DNA of 64,000 nucleotides. Origin: Magnetospirillum fulvum (GTDB lineage Bacteria; Pseudomonadota; Alphaproteobacteria; Rhodospirillales; Magnetospirillaceae). Made by a program: the position numbers and the translations under genes. Location: positions 1-64,000 of the forward strand of contig NZ_FNWO01000008.1 in the NCBI RefSeq assembly GCF_900108475.1. Direction: 5' to 3'. Positions 15,830 through 26,300 of this stretch are shown piece after piece. The notes beneath the pieces were generated by a model, which did not search any database, had not been told where the DNA came from, and was given only the letters and a program-made list of their open reading frames with translations. Position 1 is the first letter of the stretch, and each line of letters opens with the position of its first letter.

Positions 15830-18800
15830 CACCCTGTATTCCGCCTTCGTCCAGGCCGCGACCCAAGGCACGATCAGCGCGACGATCCTGCCGCTGATGG
15901 GCAAGCTGGTCGCGACGCTGGGCGTGACCGAACTGGCGCTGACCGAGGGGCGGGCCGAGCGGTTAGCGAATTCAGCCAAACTGACCGGCGCCACCGTGTG
16001 GGCCAACGGCACCGGCTGGACGCTGGGATTGACCGGCTCGCAGGACGACCAGGGCCGCGACGTGCTGACCCTCGTCTTGCTGGCGCGGACCGAGCGGGGG
16101 TTCGTCTCTTTCGGGATGCTGGTGCCGGACCTGCCGTCGTCGCGGGTTCCCGCTCCCGACATGAACGGCGTCCTGATGCTGGGGCCGTCGGTTCTGTCCG
16201 ATCTGGGGCCGGATCAGGCGACGGTGACCGCGATTGCCGCCGACGACAGCACGGCCGAGGCGGCGGCCCCGTCGCTGGGCGGAACCCTGGTGCTGACCGG
16301 GACGAGTCTGGCCCGCTACGCCGAGGTGCTGGGAACCAGCCGACTTGCCCTCACCGGCGGGTTCGACCCCCGGCCGACCGCCACGACCGGGGCCAAGATC
16401 GCTCTGTCGGCGCGCTCGACCACCGCCGCGACCGACTGGCCCAAGATGAATTTGCAGGCCCTGTCGCTCGGCTTTACCACCGGGTACGCCGATATCTACA
16501 GCGTCGATTTCGTCCCGCAACCGCTGTCGGCGGTGCTGCTGGTGCTGGAAGTGTCGGTGCGGACCGGACGGGAGCACCAGATCGAGGTCAGCGCCCCGCT
16601 GCTTCAGCCCGTCCCGCTGTGGGACATCAGCGGCGAAATCGCGCCGCCCCTGACCTTGTCCGATGGAATCGTCGCGCTGATGGGGCTGTTTCCCGGCGCG
16701 CGGTCCGACATGTTCACCCTGCCGCCCGGAGTTGCCGCGCTGGACGCGTTCGGGCTGTCCCAAGTGCGGTTCGGGATCGAGACCGACGGCGACAGCCCGC
16801 TGCCGACGGCGATGTCCTATACCGGCGTGACCGTGGTTTCGACTACGCCGTGGGACGTGCCGATTCCCTTCATCCGGATCGAGGAGGTCGGAGCCAGCTG
16901 GCTGGTCAATTGGGACAAGCTGAAATCCCGCTGGAGCGGCAGCCTGTTCGGCACCCTGCGCTTTGGTGCCAAGGGCGGCGACGGCGATGTGCCGCCGGAA
17001 CAGCAGATCACCGACGAATCCGGTAATCCGGTCTATCTCGACGTCACAGTCAGCCTGCCCGATTTGTCGATCGAGGCGGCCACCCGCAATCCGTTCGAGC
17101 TCAATCTGTCCAAGGCGATGGCGGTGTTCTTTCCCGGAACCCAGCCCGAAATCGGCCCGTCTCTCGTCGTCGATAAGATCACGATCGGCGCCTCGATCCC
17201 GGGAAAGACGCTGGGCGCTACGCTGTCGGCGCATGGCGATTGGACGATCACGATCAATCTGGTCAGCTTCACCCTCGACACCGTCGCGTTCGAGGTGACG
17301 GTCGCCCCCGCCAAGATCTGGGGCGGGCTGGCCGGTCTGGTCGGTGTTTTTGTCAATGGCGAGCGCAAGGCGGTTCTGTCGGCGGGCGCCTATTATCCCG
17401 GCGACGGCAGTTGGACCGTCGAGGGCGGGCTGGCGGCGGGATCGCTTGATCTGGTCGAGTTCTCCCTGGCCTTCCTCGGCCAGACCGCGCCGTCCTGGCT
17501 GCCCGCGCTGGAGCTGACCCGGCTGTGGGCGTTCTATTCGACCGGGCCGGGGCACCCCTATTCGGCCTCGGGCGCGTTGGCGCTGCGCTGGGATCCCGAG
17601 GTACTGGGGATCAAGCTGTCGCTGGTCGCCGAGGCCGACATCCGCTATCGCCGCAAGATCGAGGGAAGATCGGCCCGCGCCGCCCGCGACGTCCTGCTGG
17701 TGAAATCGCTCGAAACCCACCGGCCCGACCTGCATCGCTTCCTGCGCTCCGAGATCGGGGCGGACGCCACCCCGACGATGGTCTATGAGGGTACGGTCAA
17801 GGGCAGATTCGAACTGAACAATCTGATCGTGACCGTTGGGCTGTCGGTCCTGTCCGAAGAGATGACCTGGCTGTTCCGTCTTCAGCTCGACCGCGCCAGT
17901 CTCGAGGCACGGACCGCCTATACCGGTACCGGCGACAAGCGCCATCAGGTGCTGACGGTCGAGATGGAGAACGTCTCGCTCGGCACGATGATCGAGAGTC
18001 TGGCCGCGCTGGCCAATCCCAACGCCAATTACCGTCTTGAAGCGCCGTGGAGCGTGCTGAACAGCATCAGTCTCAGCCGCTTCACCCTGGTGATCGACCC
18101 GACCGAGCAGGCGGTGACGCTGTCCTATGTGATCGACCTCGATCTGGGCTTCGTCGCGATCAAGACGGTCGGTATCCGCTACGACCGCAAGACCGGCGAG
18201 CCCCAGGTCAATATCGAGATCACCGGCACCTTCCTCGGCAAGGATTATGGCCGCGAGCCCGGCATGACCCCGCTGGCCTGGGACGCGCTCAACGACAGCC
18301 CGCCCGCCATTCCCGGCCAGGGCAACGCGCTGGTCACCCTGCGCTATCTGGGCTTTGGCCAGCATGTCACCCTCGACGGCCTGACCCGGCCGGATTCGCT
18401 GGCCGAGATCGTCAAGCTGATGCGGGCACAGCTCCAGCCCATCGACGACGTGGCGCGCAATCCGCTCGACCAGCCGAGCGGCAATCAGTTGCATTTCGAC
18501 GAAAGCAGCCAGTGGCTGATCGGCCTCGATGTCACCGTGATGGGGACGGTCTCGGTCAAGTTGGCGCTGCACGACCCCGACCTGTACGGCGTGCTGATCG
18601 CGCTGGCCGGTCCCGAGGCGGGCACGCTCGCCGGGTTCAGCTTCGAACTGCTTTATAAGAAGGTCACCGACGATATCGGCGTGTTCCATGCCCGCCTGCA
18701 AGTGCCCGACATGTTCCGCCAGATTGATTTCGGGGTGGTCTCGATTACGCTCGGGATCATCACGGTCGATATCTTCACCAACGGCAATTTCAAGGTCGAT

Positions 18801-21800
18801 CTTGGCTTCCCCCATGCCCGCGACTTTTCGGTCAGCTTCGGCTTGTCCTATGGACCGTTCCTCGGCAAGGGCGGCATTTATTTCGGGTTGCTGAACGGGG
18901 CGACCTCGACCCGCGTTCCCGCGATCACCAACGGCACCTTCTCTCCGGTGCTGGAGCTTGGCCTCGGTCTTGCCGTCGGAGTTGGCCGCGAGTTCCGCAA
19001 GGGGCCGCTTTCGGCCGGATTATATCTTCAGGTCGAGGTGATCTTCGAAGGCGTGCTGGCCTGGTTCAACCCCGACGACACCGCCCGGTCGAAGGCGATG
19101 TATTTCTCGCTCCAGGGCACGGCGGCGCTGGTCGGCAAGGTTTACGGCAAGGTCGATTTCAAGGTCATTTCGGTCGATGTCGGCTTCGAAGCCTATGCCT
19201 CGGTGATGCTGGCAATGGCCGCCTACCGTCCGGTCCTGATCGAGATGAGCGTCGGCGTCCGCGTCCATGCCTCGGTCAAGGTGCTGTTCGTCCGCATCTC
19301 CTTCTCGTTCGAGACCAGCCTCGACGTCTCGTTTACCATCGGCTCGGCCCGGACCACCCCCTGGGTGCTGGCGGCCGACCAGTCCGGCCGCACCCTGGCG
19401 GCGCGGGCGACCACCCTGGCCCAGGCGCGCCGTCCCGGCCGCGACCTTGGCCCGGTCCCGCACGCCAACGCGTCGCGTATGATCGGTGCGGCGCGACGCC
19501 GCCGCCCGGCCGATCTTGCCCGGATCACCCGTCCCCTGACCCTGGCCCGGCTGGGCACCGCAGAGGCCCACGGTCTGCGCCACCCGCTGGCGCTGCACCG
19601 CGCCACCTTTGCCGATGCGGGAATCGGCACGACCCTGTCCGATCCGTGCGGCGAGAGCGTCTATCGTCTGTCCTTCTCGCCCGATGCCAAAGTGTTCGCG
19701 GACGGCGCGGTCCGCTCCCTCGACGTGCGGATTCTGCCCGGCTTCACCATCGCGTCGATCCCGGTCAGTTGGCCGGGCGGAGCGACGGCCACCGCCGCCG
19801 ACTCGCCCGCCTACCGCGTCGTGATGATGCTGACGATCGACGGACCCGCCCCGATCGCGGCCGCCAGCCTCGACGCGGCCCGCAGCGGGGCCTTTACCCC
19901 GACCGCGCGCGCCACCACCACCGACGAAACCCCGTTCGCGATCCTGGCCGAAGCGCTGTTCCGCTGGGCGGTTTCGGCGATTGGCCTCGACCCGCAGAGT
20001 GCGATTCTGACGGCGGGCGATCTGGCCGAACTGGCCGCCCAGATGGATTGCCCGCAGACCTTCGCCCAGGGCTTCGATTTCGCCACGCTGAGCGGCTTTT
20101 TCGGCAACAACCTGTCGATCCGGTTGTCGGGAATCCCCTCCGGCGACGATCCCACCCTGGTCAGCGGCGTCGCCTTCCCGATGCCGCCGGTGTTGGGCTG
20201 GACCAGCCCCGACCTGCCCACGCCCGAGAACAGCCGCGATTTCGCGGTGTGGCAGCCGGTCGATGATGCCTATGCGGCGCGGATCGCCGCTTATTACCGC
20301 ACATTGTCGCCGCGTCCGGGCGGAGACGGCGACGCGGGCAATGCGGGCGGCGGCATCCATGACGGCGAATCGCTCGCCTCGGTGATCTTCCGCGATTATG
20401 CCCTGCTGATCGCCAAGGCGATGGTGCAGGCGGCCGAAACCCTGTTCGCCAGCTTTCCCTACGACATCGACGAAACCTCGACCCTGGCGGCAATCGCCGC
20501 CTCGTTCCCAACCGTCACCGTCCAATACGCGGTGCATCTGGGCGACACCATCGCCCAGGTCGCCGAGACCTATGGCTATGCGCCGGTCGAACTGCTGGCG
20601 CTCAATCCCGGGCTTGAGGCCCAATTGATCGCGGCGGTTCCAGGCACGGCGATCCCGGTCGTGCTGGGGGTGACCCCCGAAAGCATCGCCGCCGCCAATC
20701 CGGAACGGCGGTTGACCGAAGGCAAGAGCATTGGCGCCGCCGCGCTCGAAACCCAGATTCAGAGCGGCGAGACCGCGACCGCGCTGTGCGCCCGGCTGGG
20801 GGCCGACGTCGCGATCTGGCTGGGCAGTGCCGCCGCGCTCGACCGGCGCGAGATCACCCGGGCCGAAGCCCAGCTTGCCGTGCCGTCGTGGTCTTATTCC
20901 AACCCGACCGCGCTGACCCTGACCCAGGTCGCCGCCCTGCTCTATGTCCGCGTCAACGCAGGCTCGGCGGCGCTGGCATTGGTGCCCGAGACCAGTTGGT
21001 ACGCCGAGGCGATCACCCGCCTCAACGGCGGCATGATCGGAGCCGACGGGGTGCTGCCCGCGTCGATCGCGCTACCGCCCGCCTATGACGTGCTGACCGG
21101 GCCGGTCACCTGGACCCGGCTGACCGGCGACACCTTGGCGCTGCTGGCGGCGGTGACCTCGCTGTGGCAGAACCCGGAGGCCGATCCGGCGTTCGTCCCT
21201 TGGCTTGCCGCATTCGAGGCGGCCAACCCGGGCTATCGCGGCGGTGCGGTCCGGTGTCCCGCCGCGACGACGGCGCTGCTGCCGGTCGAGACGTTGCGGG
21301 CGCTGTCGGCCCGGCTGCTGCTGGTGACCGACCCGACCGCCGCCACGGCAACGCCCAGCGCGGCCTTCGTCCCCCTGATCGCGAGCGCCGACATTCTCGC
21401 CCCGCTGGCGGCGGTGACGGTGACCGATTGCACCCTGACCATTGCGGCGGATCAGACCCTGCGCCAGTTCGCCACCACCTACGATCTGTCGATCGAGACG
21501 GTGGGGCGGATCGGCGCCGACATCGCCGGATTGATCGCCCCCGACCCGGCCCAGCCGCTGGCGGTGCCGACGCTCGCCGCGATCGGGCTCGCCGCCCTGA
21601 TGCCCCGCCTGACCGCCGACACCCCGATCCGCGACGTTGCGGGGCAGGTATCGCGCTTCATGCTGCATGGCCAGCGCCTGCCGGTGCCGGACGCCACCGA
21701 CGATTCGCTGGGCGGACTTTTCGATCTGGTCGGCCAGCAGGTCACCGGTCCCGCTCCGAACCCCAGCCTGCCCGGCACGACGCCACGCCTGACCGTGACC

Positions 21801-23387
21801 GTGACCGAAACGGTGGCGACGCCGTGGATCGCCCTGGTCGAAACCGAGGTGATCGCGCCAGAGGGCGGGCCGGAGCGCCTTGCCGCCCGAATCCCCGATT
21901 TCGCCGCCCGCAATCCCGCCGCAGCGACCGGCCGGCTCCGCCCCGGCATGATCGTCGAGACCGCCGACCTGACCGCGCTGTCGGTCGTCGTCACCGAGGC
22001 AATGCTCGAAGCGGGCTATCCCGCCGCCACCCTGGCCCCAATCCTGCCCCAGCCGCTTGCGGCCCTGCCGCTGTGGGAGGACGTGCCGGTCCGCCACGGG
22101 CTGGCGCAACAGGTGATCTGGCAGGTGGCGACCCGGCCCGACCTCCCCATTCTCGGCGGCAGCGATGGCGCGCCCGCCATCGGGATGCCGTCCGTCTGGC
22201 CGTTCTCGTCCGCTCTGGCCGCGCTCGCCGCCGCCGCCGATTCCCTGCCCTGGCAGCTCTATCGCACCGACCCCGAGCGCGGCCCCACCGCGCCTTCGAT
22301 CCCGGTCGAGCGGTTTGCCTGGGCGACGACGATCGAAATCCGCCTGAAGCGGATTCCCGGTCGGCCCCATACCGCCGAAATGATCGGTGCCGATACGGCG
22401 AACCGTCAGACTCTGCTCGAAATGTGGCGCTATCTCGAAACCAATCGGGACAGCGACGGAGCCGATTTGTTCTTCGCCGCCCTGTTGTCCCCCGCCGCCG
22501 GTCTGGCCGGTATCGCAACCGATGCCGATTCCACCTATCTCGTCCGCACCAACCTCACCACCGAAACCCGCTCGGGCAATCAGCCGTCGCGGCGCGCCCG
22601 GACCCTGGCGGTGCGAGAGACTCCGCCGTCCGGCCCCTATTTCGCGCCGATGTCGAACCCGCTGGGCTTCCTCACCCTGCTGTGGGAGGCCAGCGTCGTC
22701 GGCGGAGGCGGCTATTGGCTGGAGCTCCGCGATGCCGATGGCAACGGCTTCGACGATGCGATCTGGAGCGGCGACGGCAACGCGGTGATCACCCTGATCT
22801 CGGTGCTGGAGAGCCAGTCCAAGGCCGAGGCGGAGCGTCGGCTGCACCCCTTCAACAATGCCGCTCTGATCGGCGATCCGGTCGATATGGCTTCGACCGC
22901 GCTGTTCGTCGCCGCTCCGGACGACCGCGATCTGATCCGGCGGGCGACGGTGATGCCGGGCAATGTCGGCTTTACCTTCGGGCTTGCCAACCCGCCCGAC
23001 GATGGCGACGATCCGGCGCTGATGGCGCGTCGGCTCTACAGCCTTGCGGGCTATCGCCTGCAAGGCAGCCCCCGCTTCGCGGCCAGCCATGAGGGCCAGC
23101 CGGTCGCAGCCCAGGTCGATAGCGGGAAAGCGGCGCGGGCGATGCGGATGGCCGCGCCGCTTCGGGACGCCGAAAGCGACGACGACAGCCAGACGGTGAC
23201 CCAGGTGATTCCAATCCACCGCTTCGCCAAGACCGCCTCGGTGCCGAGCGTGGCGGGATTGCCGCCCGCAGCCGACGATCCCTATGCCGGGATTTCGACG
23301 GCCAACGCGACCGCGGCCCCGGTCGCCACCGTCGCTCTCGGCTTCAACGACATCTTTGGCAACAGCACCGCAGGGGGCGCCTCATGA
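15819..23387 (+). CDS. Giant 2522-residue beta-repeat protein with LysM-like motifs
   Basis: The start at 15819 is supported by GGGAGG six bases upstream. Residues about 1-1200 are long amphipathic beta stretches (TVGLSVLSEEMTWLFRLQL, FGVVSITLGIITVDIF) with Gly-rich turns such as FGLSYGPFLGKGGIYFGL, resembling a continuous sheet or groove. An Arg-rich hinge lies near 1190-1240. Around 1568-1620 is a good LysM-like unit (YAVHLGDTIAQVAETYGYAP ... LNPGL), followed by degenerate ones near 1650 (IQSGETATALCARLGAD) and 1876 (AADQTLRQFATTYDLS). LysM units usually bind peptidoglycan or chitin, but they are also used as protein-protein modules. No signal peptide or membrane anchor is visible. The similarity in style to DUF6603-type proteins is from memory only. 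The stop overlaps the next start (ATGA), so the two are co-translated. Confidence 0.65.
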   Translation: MSLDTLYSAFVQAATQGTISATILPLMGKLVATLGVTELALTEGRAERLANSAKLTGATVWANGTGWTLGLTGSQDDQGRDVLTLVLLARTERGFVSFGMLVPDLPSSRVPAPDMNGVLMLGPSVLSDLGPDQATVTAIAADDSTAEAAAPSLGGTLVLTGTSLARYAEVLGTSRLALTGGFDPRPTATTGAKIALSARSTTAATDWPKMNLQALSLGFTTGYADIYSVDFVPQPLSAVLLVLEVSVRTGREHQIEVSAPLLQPVPLWDISGEIAPPLTLSDGIVALMGLFPGARSDMFTLPPGVAALDAFGLSQVRFGIETDGDSPLPTAMSYTGVTVVSTTPWDVPIPFIRIEEVGASWLVNWDKLKSRWSGSLFGTLRFGAKGGDGDVPPEQQITDESGNPVYLDVTVSLPDLSIEAATRNPFELNLSKAMAVFFPGTQPEIGPSLVVDKITIGASIPGKTLGATLSAHGDWTITINLVSFTLDTVAFEVTVAPAKIWGGLAGLVGVFVNGERKAVLSAGAYYPGDGSWTVEGGLAAGSLDLVEFSLAFLGQTAPSWLPALELTRLWAFYSTGPGHPYSASGALALRWDPEVLGIKLSLVAEADIRYRRKIEGRSARAARDVLLVKSLETHRPDLHRFLRSEIGADATPTMVYEGTVKGRFELNNLIVTVGLSVLSEEMTWLFRLQLDRASLEARTAYTGTGDKRHQVLTVEMENVSLGTMIESLAALANPNANYRLEAPWSVLNSISLSRFTLVIDPTEQAVTLSYVIDLDLGFVAIKTVGIRYDRKTGEPQVNIEITGTFLGKDYGREPGMTPLAWDALNDSPPAIPGQGNALVTLRYLGFGQHVTLDGLTRPDSLAEIVKLMRAQLQPIDDVARNPLDQPSGNQLHFDESSQWLIGLDVTVMGTVSVKLALHDPDLYGVLIALAGPEAGTLAGFSFELLYKKVTDDIGVFHARLQVPDMFRQIDFGVVSITLGIITVDIFTNGNFKVDLGFPHARDFSVSFGLSYGPFLGKGGIYFGLLNGATSTRVPAITNGTFSPVLELGLGLAVGVGREFRKGPLSAGLYLQVEVIFEGVLAWFNPDDTARSKAMYFSLQGTAALVGKVYGKVDFKVISVDVGFEAYASVMLAMAAYRPVLIEMSVGVRVHASVKVLFVRISFSFETSLDVSFTIGSARTTPWVLAADQSGRTLAARATTLAQARRPGRDLGPVPHANASRMIGAARRRRPADLARITRPLTLARLGTAEAHGLRHPLALHRATFADAGIGTTLSDPCGESVYRLSFSPDAKVFADGAVRSLDVRILPGFTIASIPVSWPGGATATAADSPAYRVVMMLTIDGPAPIAAASLDAARSGAFTPTARATTTDETPFAILAEALFRWAVSAIGLDPQSAILTAGDLAELAAQMDCPQTFAQGFDFATLSGFFGNNLSIRLSGIPSGDDPTLVSGVAFPMPPVLGWTSPDLPTPENSRDFAVWQPVDDAYAARIAAYYRTLSPRPGGDGDAGNAGGGIHDGESLASVIFRDYALLIAKAMVQAAETLFASFPYDIDETSTLAAIAASFPTVTVQYAVHLGDTIAQVAETYGYAPVELLALNPGLEAQLIAAVPGTAIPVVLGVTPESIAAANPERRLTEGKSIGAAALETQIQSGETATALCARLGADVAIWLGSAAALDRREITRAEAQLAVPSWSYSNPTALTLTQVAALLYVRVNAGSAALALVPETSWYAEAITRLNGGMIGADGVLPASIALPPAYDVLTGPVTWTRLTGDTLALLAAVTSLWQNPEADPAFVPWLAAFEAANPGYRGGAVRCPAATTALLPVETLRALSARLLLVTDPTAATATPSAAFVPLIASADILAPLAAVTVTDCTLTIAADQTLRQFATTYDLSIETVGRIGADIAGLIAPDPAQPLAVPTLAAIGLAALMPRLTADTPIRDVAGQVSRFMLHGQRLPVPDATDDSLGGLFDLVGQQVTGPAPNPSLPGTTPRLTVTVTETVATPWIALVETEVIAPEGGPERLAARIPDFAARNPAAATGRLRPGMIVETADLTALSVVVTEAMLEAGYPAATLAPILPQPLAALPLWEDVPVRHGLAQQVIWQVATRPDLPILGGSDGAPAIGMPSVWPFSSALAALAAAADSLPWQLYRTDPERGPTAPSIPVERFAWATTIEIRLKRIPGRPHTAEMIGADTANRQTLLEMWRYLETNRDSDGADLFFAALLSPAAGLAGIATDADSTYLVRTNLTTETRSGNQPSRRARTLAVRETPPSGPYFAPMSNPLGFLTLLWEASVVGGGGYWLELRDADGNGFDDAIWSGDGNAVITLISVLESQSKAEAERRLHPFNNAALIGDPVDMASTALFVAAPDDRDLIRRATVMPGNVGFTFGLANPPDDGDDPALMARRLYSLAGYRLQGSPRFAASHEGQPVAAQVDSGKAARAMRMAAPLRDAESDDDSQTVTQVIPIHRFAKTASVPSVAGLPPAADDPYAGISTANATAAPVATVALGFNDIFGNSTAGGAS

Positions 23388-26300
23388 GCGCAGCGCCGCT
23401 TTCTTCCGCCGCCTCCGGCCAGATCGACATCACGGTCGGCTATACCGATCCGGTGATCGGCATCACCGCCTGGCCCTCGACGACCGCCGCCTGGAGCGTC
23501 CAGCCCCCCGGCCAAGACCAGACCGGCGCGGTGTTGGCGGTCCGAATCGCGATGCAGCCGGGCGGATTGGTCCCCGCCGGAACCGCACCGGGCGACGCGA
23601 TGGAAGCCGCCGCCGCCGACATTGCCAGCCGGTTCGCGGCGGCGTGGTATCAGGTGATGCAGCCCGATATAACTCTGTCGCTGGCGACCTCGCTTGACCA
23701 GCCGAGCGACGGCGCGCCGGTCGCGCTGCCGGTCGCGATCGAGCCGCTCCGACTGCATGTCTCGGCCTGCTATGCGTTCTCAAGCGCGGCGTCTGCCCTG
23801 GGAGCCGCCTGTGCCGACCCGACGACAACCCCGACCCTGGCCGACACCATCGCGCATTTCGGCATCGACTGGCTGGCGCTCGGTCAGGCCGGGGAAGACC
23901 GGCCGATCGACTCGCTGATCGAGGTGCCCACCACCGGGCTGGCGGTGCCGAGCTTCGCCGTCTTCGCTCAAGGAGGCAGCGTCGCCGACCTCGTTCCCGC
24001 CGGGCTCGATCCGGCAAATGTGCTGGCCGATCCCGACAATAGCGTCCTGCCGCTCAATCCCGGCCTCGAACTGGTCGTCCCCAGCATCGTCAAGGCCCAG
24101 CCCGCCGATGGGCTGACCCTGGCCGAGTTGGCCCGCCGCCTCAACCTCACCCCGGCCAGTCTGGTTGCCGCCAATCAGGGTCGCCCCGCCCTGCTGGCGG
24201 CGGGGTTCGTCTTCACCGCCCAGGGAATCGAGGTCGAAGTGCCGCCCGAAGGCGAACCCGGTGCCGACGCGACGCTGGCCGATATCGCGCTGGCCTTTCG
24301 CGACAACGGCGTTCCCTTCGACGCGGTGATGGCCGCCGTCGCCAATGCCGACCAGCCCGGCATGTTCCGTTCCGGCGCGACCCTGGTGGTCGATCGCCAG
24401 ATTGTCGCCGCCGACTGGACGCTGGCCGACAATGGGACCGGCCTGTCGGTCGAAACCCTGGCCGCCGCCAATACCGCCACCACCGACCTGTTCCCGGCGG
24501 GAACGCCGCTCTATCTGACCAGCACCGCCGTCACCGGATTGGACAAGGCCGAGCTTGGCGCGGCGGCGCGCGCCTTTGCGATCGAGCCGGGCGACCTGTT
24601 GCGTCATAATGCCGGTCTTGCCCCCGTCTCGCCCCAGGCCCCCGTCTCGCCCCAGGCCGACGGCAGCGCCGGACTGCCGATCCCCGGACTGGCGGCACTG
24701 CCCGCCGATCCCGCCCGGCTGCGGATTCCCTATCGCATCCGCGCGGGCCAGACCATCGACACAATCGCGGCTCTGTTCCTGTCGGCGGCCCCAACCGGCT
24801 CGGGATGGTCGGATCAACTGGCGCTGACAGAGGTCAATCGGGCCGTGCCCGGCACCATCGCCGGGAGCCGCGTCCTCGTCGTTGCGGGCCAGTCGCTCCC
24901 GACCGAAGTCGGCGACAGTTTCGATGCCGTGATCGCCCGCGCCAACCCGCCGGTGACAATCGCCGATTTCGCCACCGCGCTTGCCGCCGACCCGCAGGCG
25001 CTGGCGGCGGGCGCCCTGCTGCTGTGCCCCCCCGCCCGACTGGCGGGCCAGGACGCGGTCAGCCCCGAGTCCCTTGCGCTCACCTACGGACTCGACGCGA
25101 CGCTGGTGCTCAGCGCCAACGCGGCGACAGCGGGGATCATCGCCGCCGGAGTAACCCTCGCCCCCTCGCCGCTGGCCGACCAGCCGACAATCGTCACCGC
25201 CGCCGCCGACAGCGTCAACGCGATCATCCGCCGTTTCGCGACGGAGGGACTCGCCGTCACCGTCGGCGACATCGTCCGCGCCAATCACGCGGTCGCCTTC
25301 CTCGCCCCCGGCGCACTTCTGCTGCTGCCGCCCGCCGAGACCCGGATCACCGCCCGGTTCGGCACCAGCGGGTGGCACGTCCCCGCCCCGATCTTTCCGT
25401 TGCGCTGCTGGGCGATTCTTGCCCGCAATCCCGCCCTGGTCGATCCGGCCTTTCGCGGCAGCGATGCCGCGCCGGGGCCGGTGGTCCGGGCCTCATCGGC
25501 GATCGCGGCGGCGCGCAGCACGACGCCCGAGCGCGAGGAAGACGGGGCCGTTACCCTCGATCTGTTCGCCGCCGCCTTCGAAGCGGCGATTCCGGGGCTG
25601 AAGCTGGCGACCGGTCGGGTGCTTGCGGCCGAACGCGACACCGCGCCCACCGACATCTGGGCGGTCTCGTTTCTAGCGCCGGACGGCATCACCAAGGTCG
25701 CGATCACGCCGCCCTCTCTCGTTCCCGGTCTCGACGGAGCGCAACCGTTCAGCTTCGCGCTGCGGCCGCTGTCCAACACGCTGGTCTCCGAAAGCGGGGT
25801 CGAGATCAAATCGCTCGATCCCGCCACCGGGGGATGGGGGACGTCCCAGATCGTCGATTTTCAGGGACTCGACCTTGAGGTATGGGCGCGCTCGTGGCTG
25901 GCCGGGATGGATTTGATCTGCACCGCGCCCTATGCCGCCCCGGCCTACCGGGTCGCGCCCGGCCCGCTCGGCCGCCTGCTCGCCGCCAAAAAGCTGTTGG
26001 CCTGCGCCGTCGCCGACGGTCTTTCCCCCATCCTGGTCGCCCAAGAGAGCGGCGGCGGCGGCATCGGCGGCGAGGCCTGGAGTGCCGCGCGCGAGTGCCT
26101 CCATCAGCGGCTGCTCGCCCGCCTCGGCCTCGCCTACGACACCACCGCGATCCTGCTCTTCAACGCCGCCATCACCGCCTCAACGACCACCGCGACGGCG
26201 CGTCTGTCCGGCGCGGGCAAATTGCGTCAGATCGACGAGACCCTGACGGCGCGCCAGCTTGCCCTGAACGGCGATCCCGACGCCTGGAAAGTCTCGCAAC

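Noticed and set aside
8168-23219. Very long open frames on the minus strand opposite the giant genes (807, 845, 947 and 715 codons)
   Set aside because: Their translations are Arg/Gly/Asp-rich with no family features. They are mirror images of high-GC codon bias in the real plus-strand genes, whose starts and ribosome-binding sites are clear.
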